DNA of 64,000 nt from Lepeophtheirus salmonis (Eukaryota > Arthropoda > Copepoda > Siphonostomatoida > Caligidae), in assembly GCF_016086655.4 (NCBI RefSeq), contig NC_052131.2, forward strand, positions 37,635,705 through 37,699,704. The letters run 5' to 3'. This document shows, piece after piece, positions 26,473-38,929 of the stretch. Position numbers and translations under genes: made by a program. Under the pieces are notes generated by a model that was not told the DNA's origin, made no database searches, and saw only the letters and a program-made list of their open reading frames with translations. Each line of letters opens with the position of its first letter. Positions within the stretch are counted from its first letter, which is position 1.

Positions 26473-26473
26473 T
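26294..26473 (-). pseudogene. Unrecognised 59-codon open frame bracketed by inverted repeats
   Basis: The minus-strand frame opens after a TGA at 26474-26476 and ends with TAA at 26294-26296. It has no ATG, so it would have to be an internal or last exon, or a remnant. The product has balanced, protein-like composition, including 'WHSLYEAARAFKESYGLG' and 'DRFGLKTDNKLIHAATYL', unlike the Lys/Asn/Ile-rich chance frames elsewhere. The coding span starts inside the right inverted repeat, and its stop touches the left one. I do not recognise the family. It may be a captured exon fragment, a short peptide exon, or coincidence. Confidence 0.35.
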
Positions 26474-26509
26474 TCAACCTCAGGGTAACAAAAATACTGA
26501 GGTTGAAAC
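26471..26509. repeat. Perfect hairpin, 13-bp arms
   Basis: GTTTCAACCTCAG (26471-26483) is followed after 13 bases by its exact inverse CTGAGGTTGAAAC (26497-26509). It abuts, and overlaps by two bases, the right inverted repeat of the 202-bp module. Confidence 0.6.
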
Positions 26510-27771
26510 TTGCTCTGGATGTAATATCAATAATTAAGTATAGTCAACGCCGCGAACAGGCAAAATAAAGTGTTGCTTAGAGTAATACTTCGTATAAAAA
26601 TGGATGACATGGTCTTCGTTTCGCCACGTATTGATATATTAATATCACATTTATTAGTTATAATCAGAGGATTACTCCTTTGAAGATGTTCTCTTTTAAT
26701 ATGACATATTAAGTAATTCAAGGAATAGGAATTAATGTTTGAGGAAGGTAGAATGAATGTAGACAAATGTTGTCTTATTAAATATAATTATTCATTCTCT
26801 CAAGATCACATAAGTATAAAGCCATTATCTACTTCCTCCTGTTGACAATGCTTTTAAATCTTTGCTGTATGTAAAAAAAAGAGTTCTAAATAAAATTCCC
26901 ATTGAATCTACAAAATAGTGCATAATGCATTTAATTGATTCAAATTTACAAATATGCGCAACATCAAAAAAGGTATAAAAGTTACGTGCTCCGTACTTTT
27001 AAAAGATAAAGTAGGCCTTTAATTGATAGAGGAGACTAAGGAAACCCTAAGTTAATAATAATAAACAGACTAATATCTATCTTAATTGTGATTTCACATT
27101 GACTTATATTGGCTTATATTGAGTGTTCCAAAAGTTTTTTTTCTAAATGGTTTTAAGTAAAATAAATTTATGAAACCTGAACAATACAATTTCAATTTAT
27201 CAACATCTGTAGAGTCTAAAATTTATTACGTAGAGCGTAGTCAAGCCATGTTATTACATTACGTCTTATTCTTGTAAATAGGCAATGCCAACACTGAAAA
27301 GTGTTGACATTTCAGGTTGTTTTTATTGTCTTTCCTTGGTTACAAGTCCATAAACTATGTTCATAAACTTATGAATAAACTTTCAATAGATATCAGTCAT
27401 ATAATTTTTGCTCTATTTCATTTTTTTGCTCATCAAGTTAAATATTTATATTCCTAATACTTTTTTTATAACATGCATTTTTATTTACTTCATATAACTA
27501 ATAACTATCTTGACCTATAAATTAAATCTATATTTATAGCTTCTACATTCAAATGACTCAATAATACTTATAAAAACTATAAAATATATTATTGTAAAAT
27601 TGTGTTATGGGGTCGGAGTAGCTGACAATAAAAAAACTAGAGTCCGAGTAGGACATTTTATGTCCCAACTCCACAGCCCTGATTTACACACCTTCCCTGA
27701 ATAAAAAGAGACTACCAATGGGACTATTGTGGAGTGTAAGGAGATTACTACTTTGTTATATATCTAGAGGA
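26510..27771. other. Intron stretch with a fragment of a 'CAGGGCTGTGGAGT' type repeat
   Basis: Mostly AT-rich. At 27606-27682 'GGGGTCGGAGTAG', 'AGAGTCCGAGTAGGA' and the terminal 'CCAACTCCACAGCCCTG' form what looks like one end of a widespread MITE type whose ends read CAGGGCTGTGGAGT. The other end is not visible. Confidence 0.4.
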
Positions 27772-28291
27772 TTGGGGAGTAAAACGTGGACTCTCGAGCC
27801 TCTAGCCTTGTTAACCTCTGTCTGAAGGTGGCGTGGGATCCTTTGGTATGAGGAAATCCCAAACGCCCATCACGGTCCTACTGGAGGTGATGGTAGCCAA
27901 GGAGAAGTCGTTGGGTAAGCGATTCATCGATTTGGTGGTGTCCTCCTAGATCTTTTTCTCAAAGCTGGACAAGATCTCCAGATCTCTCTGTTAATTTTGT
28001 CCTCCAATTCTCGTTTTCCTTGATAGGTCTTCTCTATCATCCTTCATCATGGCCACCTTCTTCACCAGGCTCCTGTAGCACTTCACATTGTACATAAGGT
28101 TGGCCACTTCAATTTTAGCATCCAGGAGATCTGAAATGCACTACCTTTTGGATTTTTGCTCAGTGATGATAACGAAATAAGGAAATATTTATTATTTTAT
28201 GTTTATGCTCAAAGGACGGCTGAACCAGAATGTTGAAACCTAACGTTTCTATATTCATCAGCAAATTAACATTCCTCGTTTTACTTCCCAC
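27772..28291 (-). mobile_element. Family M1 deletion derivative (MITE-like), copy 1
   Basis: Left end TTGGGGAGTAAAACGTGG and right end inverse (CCTCGTTTTACTTCCCA) form a 520-bp element. After the left end it passes directly into the minus-strand N-terminal transposase region ('KSMNRLPNDFSLATITSSRT' near 27920, start near 28165 reading 'MITEQKSKR'). Everything C-terminal of the helix-turn-helix is deleted. The breakpoint matches that in the copy at 62742-63283. Confidence 0.7.
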
Positions 28292-31200
28292 CTCTTCACA
28301 AAAATGTTGTCCCTTCTAATGACGAGAGTAAACAGATGAACCTAGCGCAGTAGACTATTTAAAACATATCATAACTTAAGGTGATAATGATTTATCCCAA
28401 TTGATAGGCTTTCTCCCCTTACCTGAAAGTATATTTTTGGGAGACTGAGACAGCTATAATTGGTGATGTAAATCCTGCGTATTTATTAGCTGGTCGGGTT
28501 TTTTTTGGAATTGGTAATTCAAAGAATGAATTTTCTTTTCTTGAGCAATACTCATTGTTATTTAATTCCTGGATAGTAAAATACATTTTCCTCTACACAT
28601 TTTTGCTGTTTCTACTTGAACATGCCAAAATTTGCAACCCCGTAAAATGATGCAACTAAAGGCATATGATACAAGAAACCAAGGGGGGGCAATTCAGTTA
28701 AAACTATCAACTGTCAAACAATTTATTTATTGTAGATTCAGACAATTTTCCTCCTCCAACTCACTGTAAGTAAATATTTAAATTTTCCTAAAAAAAAAAT
28801 ACGAGAAATGTCTGTTTAAAATTTTTTTTTCAAAGAAATGGTTTTTAAAAAAAAGATCATGTAAAAAGTTGTCAAAACAATGTTATTCCCTCAAAAATAT
28901 TATAATCTACTACACATATAGATGTACCTGTTTCTAGTTTCAAGTACAGTTACGAATATTTTTTTTTAATAACACTAATTGGTTAGTTGGAATTTCACTG
29001 TTATGTATTATTAAAGTCAGAGAAAAAAAAATATGATGATGGAAGAGGGTGCAGTTTTTAATTGATTGCTACCAATTAAGTTGTTTACTTTATTTTCAAA
29101 CCTGTTATCATTAATCTTGTATTTTTAAAGAGAGAACATATGAGTATAAAGTAATTACTATTAAGACTGTTTTGTAGTAGAATAATATGTGTAAGCCCTT
29201 GTTGGACAAGATATAGAATAAGGATAGACATCGAATTAATTCCACCTCGTATCAATACTTGATATGGAGTAGAGTTAGTTTTCACTTCCTTCATCTCATA
29301 GCGGATCACAGCTATATGTCTCTTCTTCAAACATTGTTCAAATTTTCAGGGTGAACAAGTTAATTTTCAGTAATTTTTTGAAGATACTCAAAGATTACAT
29401 CATTTCCAACTTTAATTATAAAATTGTGATTACTACATGTCCTAGGAATTGTGATTAAAGTCCATATACATAACATATATTTATCTTTCTAGTAGTGACC
29501 GTGAATCGAATATACAAACATTGAGTTTAAGAAAGTAATTATGAATAGTGTGAAAATAAGAATAGATTTATCTGGGGAAGAATCGATAACTAAACCTTTC
29601 AAGGTGTGAAATTAATCAGTTTTAATGTATTTTAGTACAATAAATTAATGAAAAGTGAGTATAGATTGGAAATATTCAGTGTGCATAACCTTTGACTCTC
29701 ATATAGCCCTTGATGCGTGTATTATTTATTGCTATGAAATGTAATTATATGAAAATTATAGAAGGAGTTGCATATAGTGTTACAATTCCATTATTTTTTT
29801 TTTTGCACGAACAAAAAATTTACCAATTAAAATAACCTTTTATCCAATATTTGTATTGTCAAGTACATTTGATAACTTTCACTGTTGTATGCTAAAAAAA
29901 AGCCGTCTCTGTCAATCTTATACATCAAGTGGCGAAAAAGTGACCGTGTAAGTAATATTTGTACAAAAAGTGATGGTAGCGACATTGTTTTTTTGTCCGC
30001 TAAGAGGGTTGAATATAATCTAAATATAAAACTACTCAGCCTTAATGAATTTCCCTTTATAAAAATGAATTAACAAGATTAATAATGTAAAAGGAAGAAA
30101 AGTAGAATAAAAAATAAGGGAAAATGATTTAATGACGTCATCATTAGTATCATAAAAAGAATCATCTTTCAGTGGAAAAAAGTCCGTACGAGGATGTATA
30201 GTGATAAAAATATTGTATTTTAAAGATCTTTTCCGAAGCTGTTGTCATTAGTATTTAATTCCTGATGAATGCACTTCCTTCATATCATTGATGTATGCAA
30301 AACCGGATTAAACATTTGAGTGTCCCCATAAAAGACGGAGAATAACCCAAATGATAGAGTTCTTGTTAGATTTACAGTAGAATTAAGGTTCGATATCAGA
30401 GTAATTCTTGACTGTCACCTTGCTTATTTCCATCTCCTTGTTACAGCTGATTCCAGCTGCTATACATTGAAGCTGTTCTCCTTCAAAATATTCCTAAAAT
30501 TGTCAGAGCAATCATGCAGATTTTTGGTTCGTTAAACGTGCATAAAATGGTCTCCATTAGAATCACTGAGTATGCCAAAATAACAAGTGCATTTCGTCCC
30601 TATATTTGTTTTTAAAAACGTCTCCGGGACTAAGTTTCTTTTTATACGTAGGAGCATTTCATAATAGTACATATACTTTTATAAGTTAAAACTATTTGAG
30701 TATGCATTAAAGGTCCATTAAGTAACTTACATTATATATAAAAAATAACTTTTTGATAATATTTTTCCTGGTCAACGCTCAAAGGTACGCCCTCAGCTTA
30801 ATATAGTAATATATTTTTATAAAAACAAATCGTTAAATTGTCAGTACAAATTACAAAATTCTTCCGGAAAACTGTGACAGAAGGTGTACACATAAAAAAG
30901 TATAAATATTTTGTTTTATGGGGTGTGTGGGTTACTGGGCCATGTGCCTTTTGCATTTACAACTTCCTTGTGGAAAAAAAATATATTATAAAATACTTTC
31001 TGACCTTTTAATGTTATATTTTGATCCATTTGATGTAGCTAAGTAGGCATGGGATGATGATGGGCGGTTACTTTTTATAGGCAAAGAGGCCACAATCGAA
31101 ACATGTCCATATTTTTTTAGTATTGAAAAATTATATACATAATTTATGTACTTAACTAACCTTGGTCGGTTGGTTATTCATATATGTAGAATATTTAAGT

Positions 31201-33132
31201 TAATCTATGATGACAGGCATTCAAAAATTATCTTAAGACCGTTAAAAAAATAATGTTTGTAGAGATACATTTTAAATGTGTACTGTCAAACATTGATATC
31301 CCTAACACTAGGATAAACTGTAGGTTACAACGATTGTAAGGATGGCCACACATCATTCAACTTGTGGAGTGTAATTATAATATTATTAGTTATAAAAATA
31401 AAGTTCTCAATGTTATGGCGTCCCGTATAAAATCAAACGCAAGAGTTATTCATGACAATGCTAAGGTGAAGAGTTATCGACTTGACGATGAAAGAAGGCG
31501 ACTCTTGGTTAAAAGGATTTTATTTTTCTAGAAATTACTTCCAAAGACTTGATCCAGTGCCTCTTTCAAATCTACAAGTGAGTGTCTTGACTTCTTTATT
31601 GGATGCGAAACGCTTCGCAGAAACATGTTTCTGTGGGTTTTTGAACAGATGGAAGTCTGGAAGTGCTAATTTAGAAGAAAATGAAGGATGATAGAGCAAA
31701 TTTTAAATCAAATATCACAGTTTTTCCATTGCGAATGCATTTTCGTCATCGTCTAATATTTTAATTTTTATATAAATTTGATACTAATTTTATATTATTT
31801 ATGTCGCCATTGTTATTCAAAAAAGAAAAAGTCAATCAACAACATTTTCAAAACATGTTCCTTGACCCTTTGTTGTCAAACCTCCTCATCAATTTTATAA
31901 TCCTTTAATAAAAGTTTCTAAGCCTTTAGGGACCCCTCTGCCTTAACATCTAACAGCGTAAACTATGTTTCAGATATCAGTATTAATAATGCGTATTTGA
32001 ACATGGGATGTTAGTTAAATTGAGGTAGTGATCATCCAGTGTAGCATGCTCACTTCCACCCCATATTTTTCTTTAATTTTTTTCTCTAAGGATCCTTGAG
32101 CAGTCTTAGAAAAGGTGCAAACTTGTTTCTATTCCTTCTTTACAAAGAAAACAACACTGTCTATCCTGTTCCGGATTCAATTTGTTAGTGAAGAGGCTCG
32201 GAGTCACCATCGTATAGCGAAACCTTTTTTGGTTTGGGGATAAAAAGGGTTTCATATGACGGTCCGTTGATTATGGTCATTGACGTCCTCCCTGTACCCG
32301 GCGTACACTATGAGTGAACTATTAATTGACCAATTCTATTCCAAGTCCTCACCAACTTATTATATGTTTATATGGGATGGTCTCCAGTCCAATGAATTAA
32401 AGGGTCGGAATCTTACCTCCGATTTTTTTTTCTTTAAGCCTGATTTCTTCACATTAATTTTGGCATCGATTTAAGGTACATTAAGCACAATATATGGCGT
32501 GTTCAAAATGATTAATACGAACAAATCGTTGGTAAAAATTGACAATAGTTCGTAGATGAATACAAATACCATACAGATTTAAAAAAATATATATTCTTGC
32601 TTTATTTTGTGTTGATGGGCCAAATATGCAAATAATTTTTAACTGATAAGTTTTATGTTTTGATTTTTTATTGCTTCACATAACATTAATTTTATTTACT
32701 TCATTTTTTTTTTAAAGTAAGGAGTGTATAAGATCCGAGGATGTTAAAGAGGCTTGCTCTATAAGTGTACCAAACCTCATAACCTGTCACATACAATTAA
32801 ACAAGATCAAATATTTACTTCAACTATACGGCTTTTTTTGTATACTTCATGGGCAATTACTCTTTATAAAGGGTTTAGGGCCATCAAATCATTTAAATAC
32901 TTTTAATGTAGTCGGATATGAAAGATTAGTTATCTAAATCAACTTTTGCATCTATCACGTAGTATAATATATTTATAAAATGTATTAAGAAGAATAATGT
33001 AACTCAAAAAATATCAATTCAATATACAATGTTAATTGAAATAAAGATATCAAAAGGAATTCCTTTGTTTAGTAACTAGCCTGCCGCTGATTGTTTTAAT
33101 ATGTTGCTGGGAATCCTAGGCTAGTATGCATA
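28292..33132. other. Intron stretch, nothing recognised
   Basis: About 4.8 kb of AT-rich sequence. The open frames at 29085-29330 (-), 31482-31691 (+) and 32280-32474 (+) have no motif. No RNA gene, repeat array or transposon end is supported. Confidence 0.3.
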
Positions 33133-34046
33133 CGAGGTGTGTTCAAACAGTAAGATGACTTTTCAAATTTCGCGGGCAGTGTATATTTAGAATGTTAAAT
33201 ATTTTTTTAGTACATTCAAAAAATAACCTACACTTCTTGTTTAAGGATATATAATATGTTTATTTTGTTCTTCAAAGGTATAATGGTTATAATTATTTTG
33301 CGTGCTTCCTGATTTTTTGCTATTGAAAAAACAAGGATGAAAGAATATGCATGGAATTTGTATAAAAATTAAATTTACTGCTTCAAAACACTTGAAATGT
33401 TGACAATAACATACGGTGAAACTGTTCTTAGAAGAAAAAAAAAAGGTGTTTATACATGGTATAAGCTTTTCGAAAATGGCTGGGATTATGACAATGACGA
33501 GCCTTGCTCTGGACGCACAAGAACGTTGAGAACAATCAGGCAGTAAAGAAAATTGTTTTTGAAAATAGTCGAATGAATATCAGACAAGTTGCTGAGGATA
33601 TTGACATATTTATTGGCTCGTGCCATTAAATTTTATCGATTTTTTTGGGCATGAGAGGAGTGAAAATAAGTTTGTTCCAAAACTGCTTATTTTAGACAAA
33701 AATAATTGTCGCATTGGCATCGCTTATGAGCTGTTGACAGAAGTTAATGATGATCCTGATTTGCTCAAGGGGATCATAACTGGTGACGAATCATGGGTAT
33801 ATGGTTATAAAAAAACAAAAACTGAAAAGATCTATGAAAAGATGTATTTTTAGAGCAAAAAGTCGCCAAATACACAAAATAATTCTACCCATTATGCCTC
33901 TCACAAACAAACTAAACATACAATATAACTTTTAACAATAAATATATGTTCTTTTTCGAATGTACTAACATAAAATAAAATAAAATGTAGTATTCCAAAT
34001 ATATGTTGCCCGGAACATTTTAATCTTAATTTTTGAACAAGCACTG
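33133..34046 (+). mobile_element. mariner element, deleted (irritans/mauritiana type)
   Basis: Bounded by TA on both sides. The left end is CGAGGTGTGTTCAAACAG and the right end is its imperfect inverse (TTTTTGAACAAGCACTG). Inside, in + strand frames, are a helix-turn-helix block ('WYKLFENGWDYDNDEPCSGR' after a frameshift, about 33460-33520), 'RQVAED' near 33580, 'KFVPKLLILDKNN' near 33670, and the first catalytic block 'GIITGDESWVYGYKKTKTE' at 33768-33825. The C-terminal half is deleted. The intact 'GDE.WVY' signature identifies a mariner rather than a Tc1 element. Confidence 0.8.
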
Positions 34047-34989
34047 TATATATACCGTATGCCTAATAATTGATTTGTAAAAGCCCGAATATTCAGTTAT
34101 GATTGAAACAAATGGTATAGAATTTCCACCAAAGACTTATAAGATTTTTTTTGTTTTTTCTTAAAAAAGAAAGTACTCTGTTTTCTATAAATAAAAATGA
34201 CCGAGCTACGGTCAGAAATTAAGGTGTATATATCTGTAGTGACGAATTTGTGAGATTAACAATAAGTTTGAAGTCCACGTAATTACTGACACCAACATTG
34301 AAATAAATTATAAAGCTACTGAATTCTATAAAACAGGTAAGAAAAATACTTACACAACTCATATGATGTTCAGTTTTCAATATATTGCCTTTGTATTTAC
34401 AAGGTTTAATTGGTGAAAAATAAAAGCATATCGTTTTTTGTTTTACTTGTTACTAGGGCATGGGCTAATTATATAATACCGTGATAGTCTTTATCACGTT
34501 GTTTAAAAAAATGGTGAGTGCTCAGAAGAATTTTGACCATGCCCTTTATATGAGAAACAACCGTACATTTTATTTTATATTAAAAAATATTATTCTTCAT
34601 GAAGTTGTATTATTTTGCTGCAAGACGGAACCACTCTCTGTAGCTTTGTTTACAAACGAATATAAGTAAACAACGCTCATGCCCCATTGATTTATTTTAA
34701 ATCCAAATGGAATAAATATGTTTAGTAAAAATGGATAATTCTTATTTTTTTAAATAAATTAATCAAACAAATAATTCCTACAAATCAAATGTCCATAAGT
34801 TTGTTTGTCAGTATCCAATTGACGTTTTTTAAGAACTTTCGATATATAGACAATTGAAATTTATAAATACTTCAATTGTAAAAGTTTTTATCTGATATAT
34901 ATATAGATAAATCTCAGCTGAATTGGTATTATTAATGTAGTAGCGCTTTGAATTTCCATTATTTAAATCACTCTCAACTCATTATGAGT
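34047..34989. other. Intron stretch between mariner relics
   Basis: AT-rich with no recognised features. Confidence 0.3.
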
Positions 34990-35475
34990 CGAAGACATGC
35001 TCATTATTTTCTTTGATATCTGCGATCTTGTGCATCATGAATTCAATCCAAAGGGACAAACGGTCAATAAAAGATACTATTTGGACCTACTAAAGTGTTT
35101 CTGTGAGAAAATCTGTCAAAACCTGCCAGAATTATGGAAAAACAACTTGTGGATTTTACACACGATAAAGCACACAATGAGACAGAACCAACAATTGTAA
35201 GCTGAATTCAAAGCCATACACGCAATAATTGCCATCAATCAATTCCATATTCACCTGATTTTGCTCCGTGTAACTTTTTTTTTTGTTAACCAAACTTAAA
35301 TTACTAACCTGTACGACCCATTTTGAATCTATTGAAACTATAAAACAAAATTCGTAGAAGGAGATAAAGGCCATGCCAAAAAGTTTCTATAAAAATGTTT
35401 CGAAAAATCGTAAAAACGTTGCCATATGTGTATATTACTTTGAAGGCGACAAAATAAATTTTAATAATTAAATTG
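34990..35475 (+). mobile_element. mariner transposase C-terminal relic
   Basis: The + frame 34997-35200 reads 'FDICDLVHHEFNPKGQTVNK' and continues 'YYLDLLKCFCEKICQNLPEL', then 'W.LHT.KHT', the region of the second catalytic Asp. A frameshift follows, then degraded 'SPDFAPCNFF' and a C-terminal 'EGDKINFNN' with a stop near 35470. This is the C-terminal half of a mariner transposase. It is 0.94 kb from the N-terminal half at 33133-34046, which has its own right end, so they are separate insertions. Confidence 0.75.
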
Positions 35476-35649
35476 AAATTACTGGTACTTTTTTTTGACA
35501 GAATGCACGACACGTATGAATTTATATTCGCCAATTTAGTTACGAACAATGGAGTGTTCCTTATAAGGGATGCTGGAAGCTATTCCAAAAGAAATAAAAT
35601 TGTTATAAAACCAAATTGTTGCTTGGTGTCCTATTTTCCCACACATTGT

Positions 35650-36413
35650 ATTTTCACTGAAACATTGAAATCTGACAACTTATTAATTCAATAATTAATG
35701 GAGGTTGATTGATTAAAATTGATTCAAATTTGAATACATTAAAGCATAAACAATTCGTTATAAAACAAAACATGCTTAATCCCTCTAGCTTACGCACAAC
35801 TAGAGAAAATGATAGTCAAACGTGATCAACAAATTTCCATTCCTCACTCCAAGCAGTTGGGAGTTTCCCGAACAACCATCAGCAAGTCCAAAACGTTGGA
35901 GAGGAAGCAGGGGTCCGTCCAATTGGCCAAACTGGAGACAGAGACAAAACAGACCATGGCAATCTCCTCCAGTTCATATGGACCCATGTAACCACAATGA
36001 AAGAAACCCATCTCGTCCGTCGCAAGACTTTTTTGAATGAGTCTTTAAAATTCTTTTGACTCTTTTTTGAAACTTTTGGGACACCTATAGCCCTGATGCC
36101 AACACATTTGCAACACCTTTTTGGTACATGTCAAGGAGAAGGCCAGCTGTGCCAGTCATTAAAATACCGAGGTGATCAAAGCCACTGTCAGCAAGTACTG
36201 GGACGCCATGACAGAAGTCTTCATCCCTATCAGGTGCCATGCCTTCCACCACCTGGAAGACATCATTGACGTTAATGGGGGCTAAATTAATGATGAAAAG
36301 AGCTCATACAAACATTCATTTATGGCATTTTTTTATTAAAATTCTAGTATTTATTGATAAATATAGTTGAAGTTTTAAAATTTGAAATGTTCATATTTTA
36401 AAGGACCACTTGG
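35650..36413 (+). mobile_element. Tc1-like element, internally deleted (family E, copy 3)
   Basis: The left end is decayed (TGAAACATTGAAATCTGAC) and the right end is well kept (GGACCACTTGG followed by TA). The helix-turn-helix frame at 35809-35930 reads 'SKQLGVSRTTISKSKTLERK'. The sequence then jumps from 'LL..FFE' near 36020-36040 to a decayed 'SPDANTFATPFW' near 36085 and on to the C-terminus near 36290. The catalytic core is missing at the same place as in the other copies. Confidence 0.8.
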
Positions 36414-37580
36414 TATTGAAGTAGAATAAGTTAGAAGTTACTCGAATATAAAAAAACTCCCCTAATTATATCACAATATTATTTTGTTTAAAGACCGACA
36501 AGTGGGACCGAACTGGACTGGACCGCGGTCATAATTAAGGAGCGGTGCAACACTAGTTTTGAATTTATTTTTTTCTCTCAAATCTGCTTGCAGCTAATCG
36601 AATAAAATAAATTGATAGCTGATATACGTTCAGGGTTATCATGTCATTTCTAAAATGATGCTTCTTTTCAGCATACCATACATTGTACAATTATGTGTAG
36701 AGCTTTGTTTCAATGTATTTCATAATAGACTCAAATGCAAAAAGGATTTACAAAGAGTAACCAAATCAAATTCTTAAAGGAATAATGAATAGGTACAAGC
36801 CAATAATTAATTAATAGCATTTTAGATTACATAAATACAATTCAATCTAACTACAACTATGAGAATTATTTATGTACATATGTATTTAAAGACTTAATGA
36901 GAGTGAAGTAATTTCTTGATCCATGAAATATTTGAAGAGAAATTATATTTGTTTGTTCAATGTTAATTCCTTCGTTTTTGTATTCTCTTCAATTTTGTAA
37001 TAATTAATATTTTTTTTCATGAATGAATAAAGAAAATAAATTATGTAAATAGGAGATTTCATTTAGCTTCAAGGTAAGAGAGGTCTTAATGAGTTTTTTT
37101 GTTTTGTTTTTTTAAATAAATTATTGTAAAGATATTACGACAACTGTTGATTTTTCTACTTATCTTCCTCCTAATGATTCTTCTGTAAACACGATGTGAC
37201 CTCGCTCACAAACATATTTACAATGTATTGTGTTATCAGCTGTCGATTCTTCTACACTACACACATGTTCTGAGTGTTGGTTGCTTCAAATAAAATTAGC
37301 CCTTCTTAAGTTGTGAAAAATGATCAAGAATTATTAATTAATAATGTCAAATTAAGTTATTATAAAAGTAATATTATAATGATCCTTCTCTAAGAAACAA
37401 GTTTTACACTATTTAAATACTTTCCATGGAAGAAATATGAAGAAAATATACAAATTAAGTCAACTTCCATACCACTTTTTTTATGTTATCATTTCATTGA
37501 AATTCATTAAAGTGAATAATTATCATATGGAATTTTCCTTATAAGTAAATTTCTTAACTGTTTGTTTCTCATTGAAACAA
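36414..37580. other. Intron stretch with a GGACCG-type repeat patch
   Basis: At 36491-36560 a GC-rich patch (GACCGAACTGGACTGGACCG) stands out from the AT background. Similar wording occurs at 47766-47815 and 56131-56310, suggesting a dispersed repeat. The rest is unremarkable. Confidence 0.35.
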
Positions 37581-37609
37581 TTTTGCACTGATTGTAAATC
37601 AGTGCAAAA
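37581..37609. repeat. Perfect hairpin, 13-bp arms and 3-base loop
   Basis: TTTTGCACTGATT (37581-37593), loop GTA, then AATCAGTGCAAAA (37597-37609). It sits two bases before the TTACGAGGGTCG end of a mariner relic. Confidence 0.65.
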
Positions 37610-37611
37610 AC

Positions 37612-37900
37612 TTACGAGGGTCGTTTAAAAAGTCCGAAACACTGGCGTGTATCAAGTTTATGTTTAGTTAATAGCATTTCTTGGAAGAGCACAAATCAAC
37701 TTTCAACTAGATTGGTATGTTTCTTTCTATATTGTTTATCGTTATTGGATCGTTTGAATATAAAACTGCAATAAAAAAAACCAAGATTTCCAAAAAAAAC
37801 GGTCCTCTTTCATCACAACAATGCATCAGTTCACAACTTAGTAAAAAAAAATTCATAATTGGAAGAAACGTCTAACTAATAACTTATTTTTGGTATTTTT
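37612..37900 (+). mobile_element. mariner relic: left end plus catalytic fragment
   Basis: TTACGAGGGTCGTTTAAAAAG at 37612 is a typical mariner terminal sequence. At about 37775-37870 a frame resembles the stretch around the second catalytic Asp ('FHHNNASVHNLVKK' for 'FHHDNAP.H....'), with Asp replaced by Asn. Everything between is deleted. The assignment rests on these two short matches. Confidence 0.5.
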
Positions 37901-38929
37901 ATGCTTATTTTAGGCTTCTGTAAGGTTATGAACTACAATAAAGGTAACAACCTTTTGAATGTTAATTGGTTAAACTTTATTTATCACTTATTAATCCTTG
38001 AACTATTACCAACTACTATTTCGTTACAATAACTCCTTGTCTGGGAAGGATTCTCAAAATAACAACTGGTTTAGAGTATTTTCTAGTTAATTTTGTAGGA
38101 AAGTTTGCAATATAAGCATAATGTAATGAATTTTATTGTTTGATCAGTTACAATTAAATTAACAGTAGAATTGTTATACATTTACAAACAATTATTAAAG
38201 AATTATTTAATAATTGGAAATAATGGAACGTATTAACAACAGAATTTCGGCTTTTTTTCCCCGTGTATTTTATTGATCAAAAGATTGTCAGAAAAAATAA
38301 AAGTTTTGACTACTAAATGTTGATTGATAAATTCGAATAAACATTTCTTAAATTGTATGAAATCTGTTACAAGTAAAAGAAGATAAATCCACAAATATTT
38401 CAAGGATCAACACAAGTATTTAGCTGGCTACAGAAAGCCAAGTTTTTGAGAGGTATATTTTCGATTTTTATTTGGTAATGTTTAAATCTAGGGAAAACAT
38501 TAATTCTAGCTATATTCTAGCGTTCAAATACTGTGCCAAAAATAACAGGTACGAACAATCAGATGCCACAAATATACAAATTAATAGTACTAATATGAAT
38601 TAGATTGTAGCTAAATTATACGGGCATATAGATGTAAAAACGTTATCAAAAAAAATCATTTTGTATTCAATCTTGTATGCTGCAACATTCTAACAGTTGG
38701 TAAGAATGGGCAAAGTACTAAGTGGTATTGGTGGGGGTTTCTTTCATTTTTCGGGTCATTCAAGGTGAAAATTGTCTACATATATCTGAGAATATGCTAC
38801 CTTTTTTAATAGAAGCAAATGCATTCTCTCAAAAAAGTACTAAAAATTGTTAATGTAAATTTCCTGCACTGAAGAGATTAAAAAAAGCCAGCTAGGTTGG
38901 CAGCACTGTCTTTCATTATTTTGTAAAGT

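Noticed and set aside
31482..31691. 69-codon + strand frame with balanced composition
   Set aside because: I could not relate it to transposase or any host family, and no splice context was convincing.
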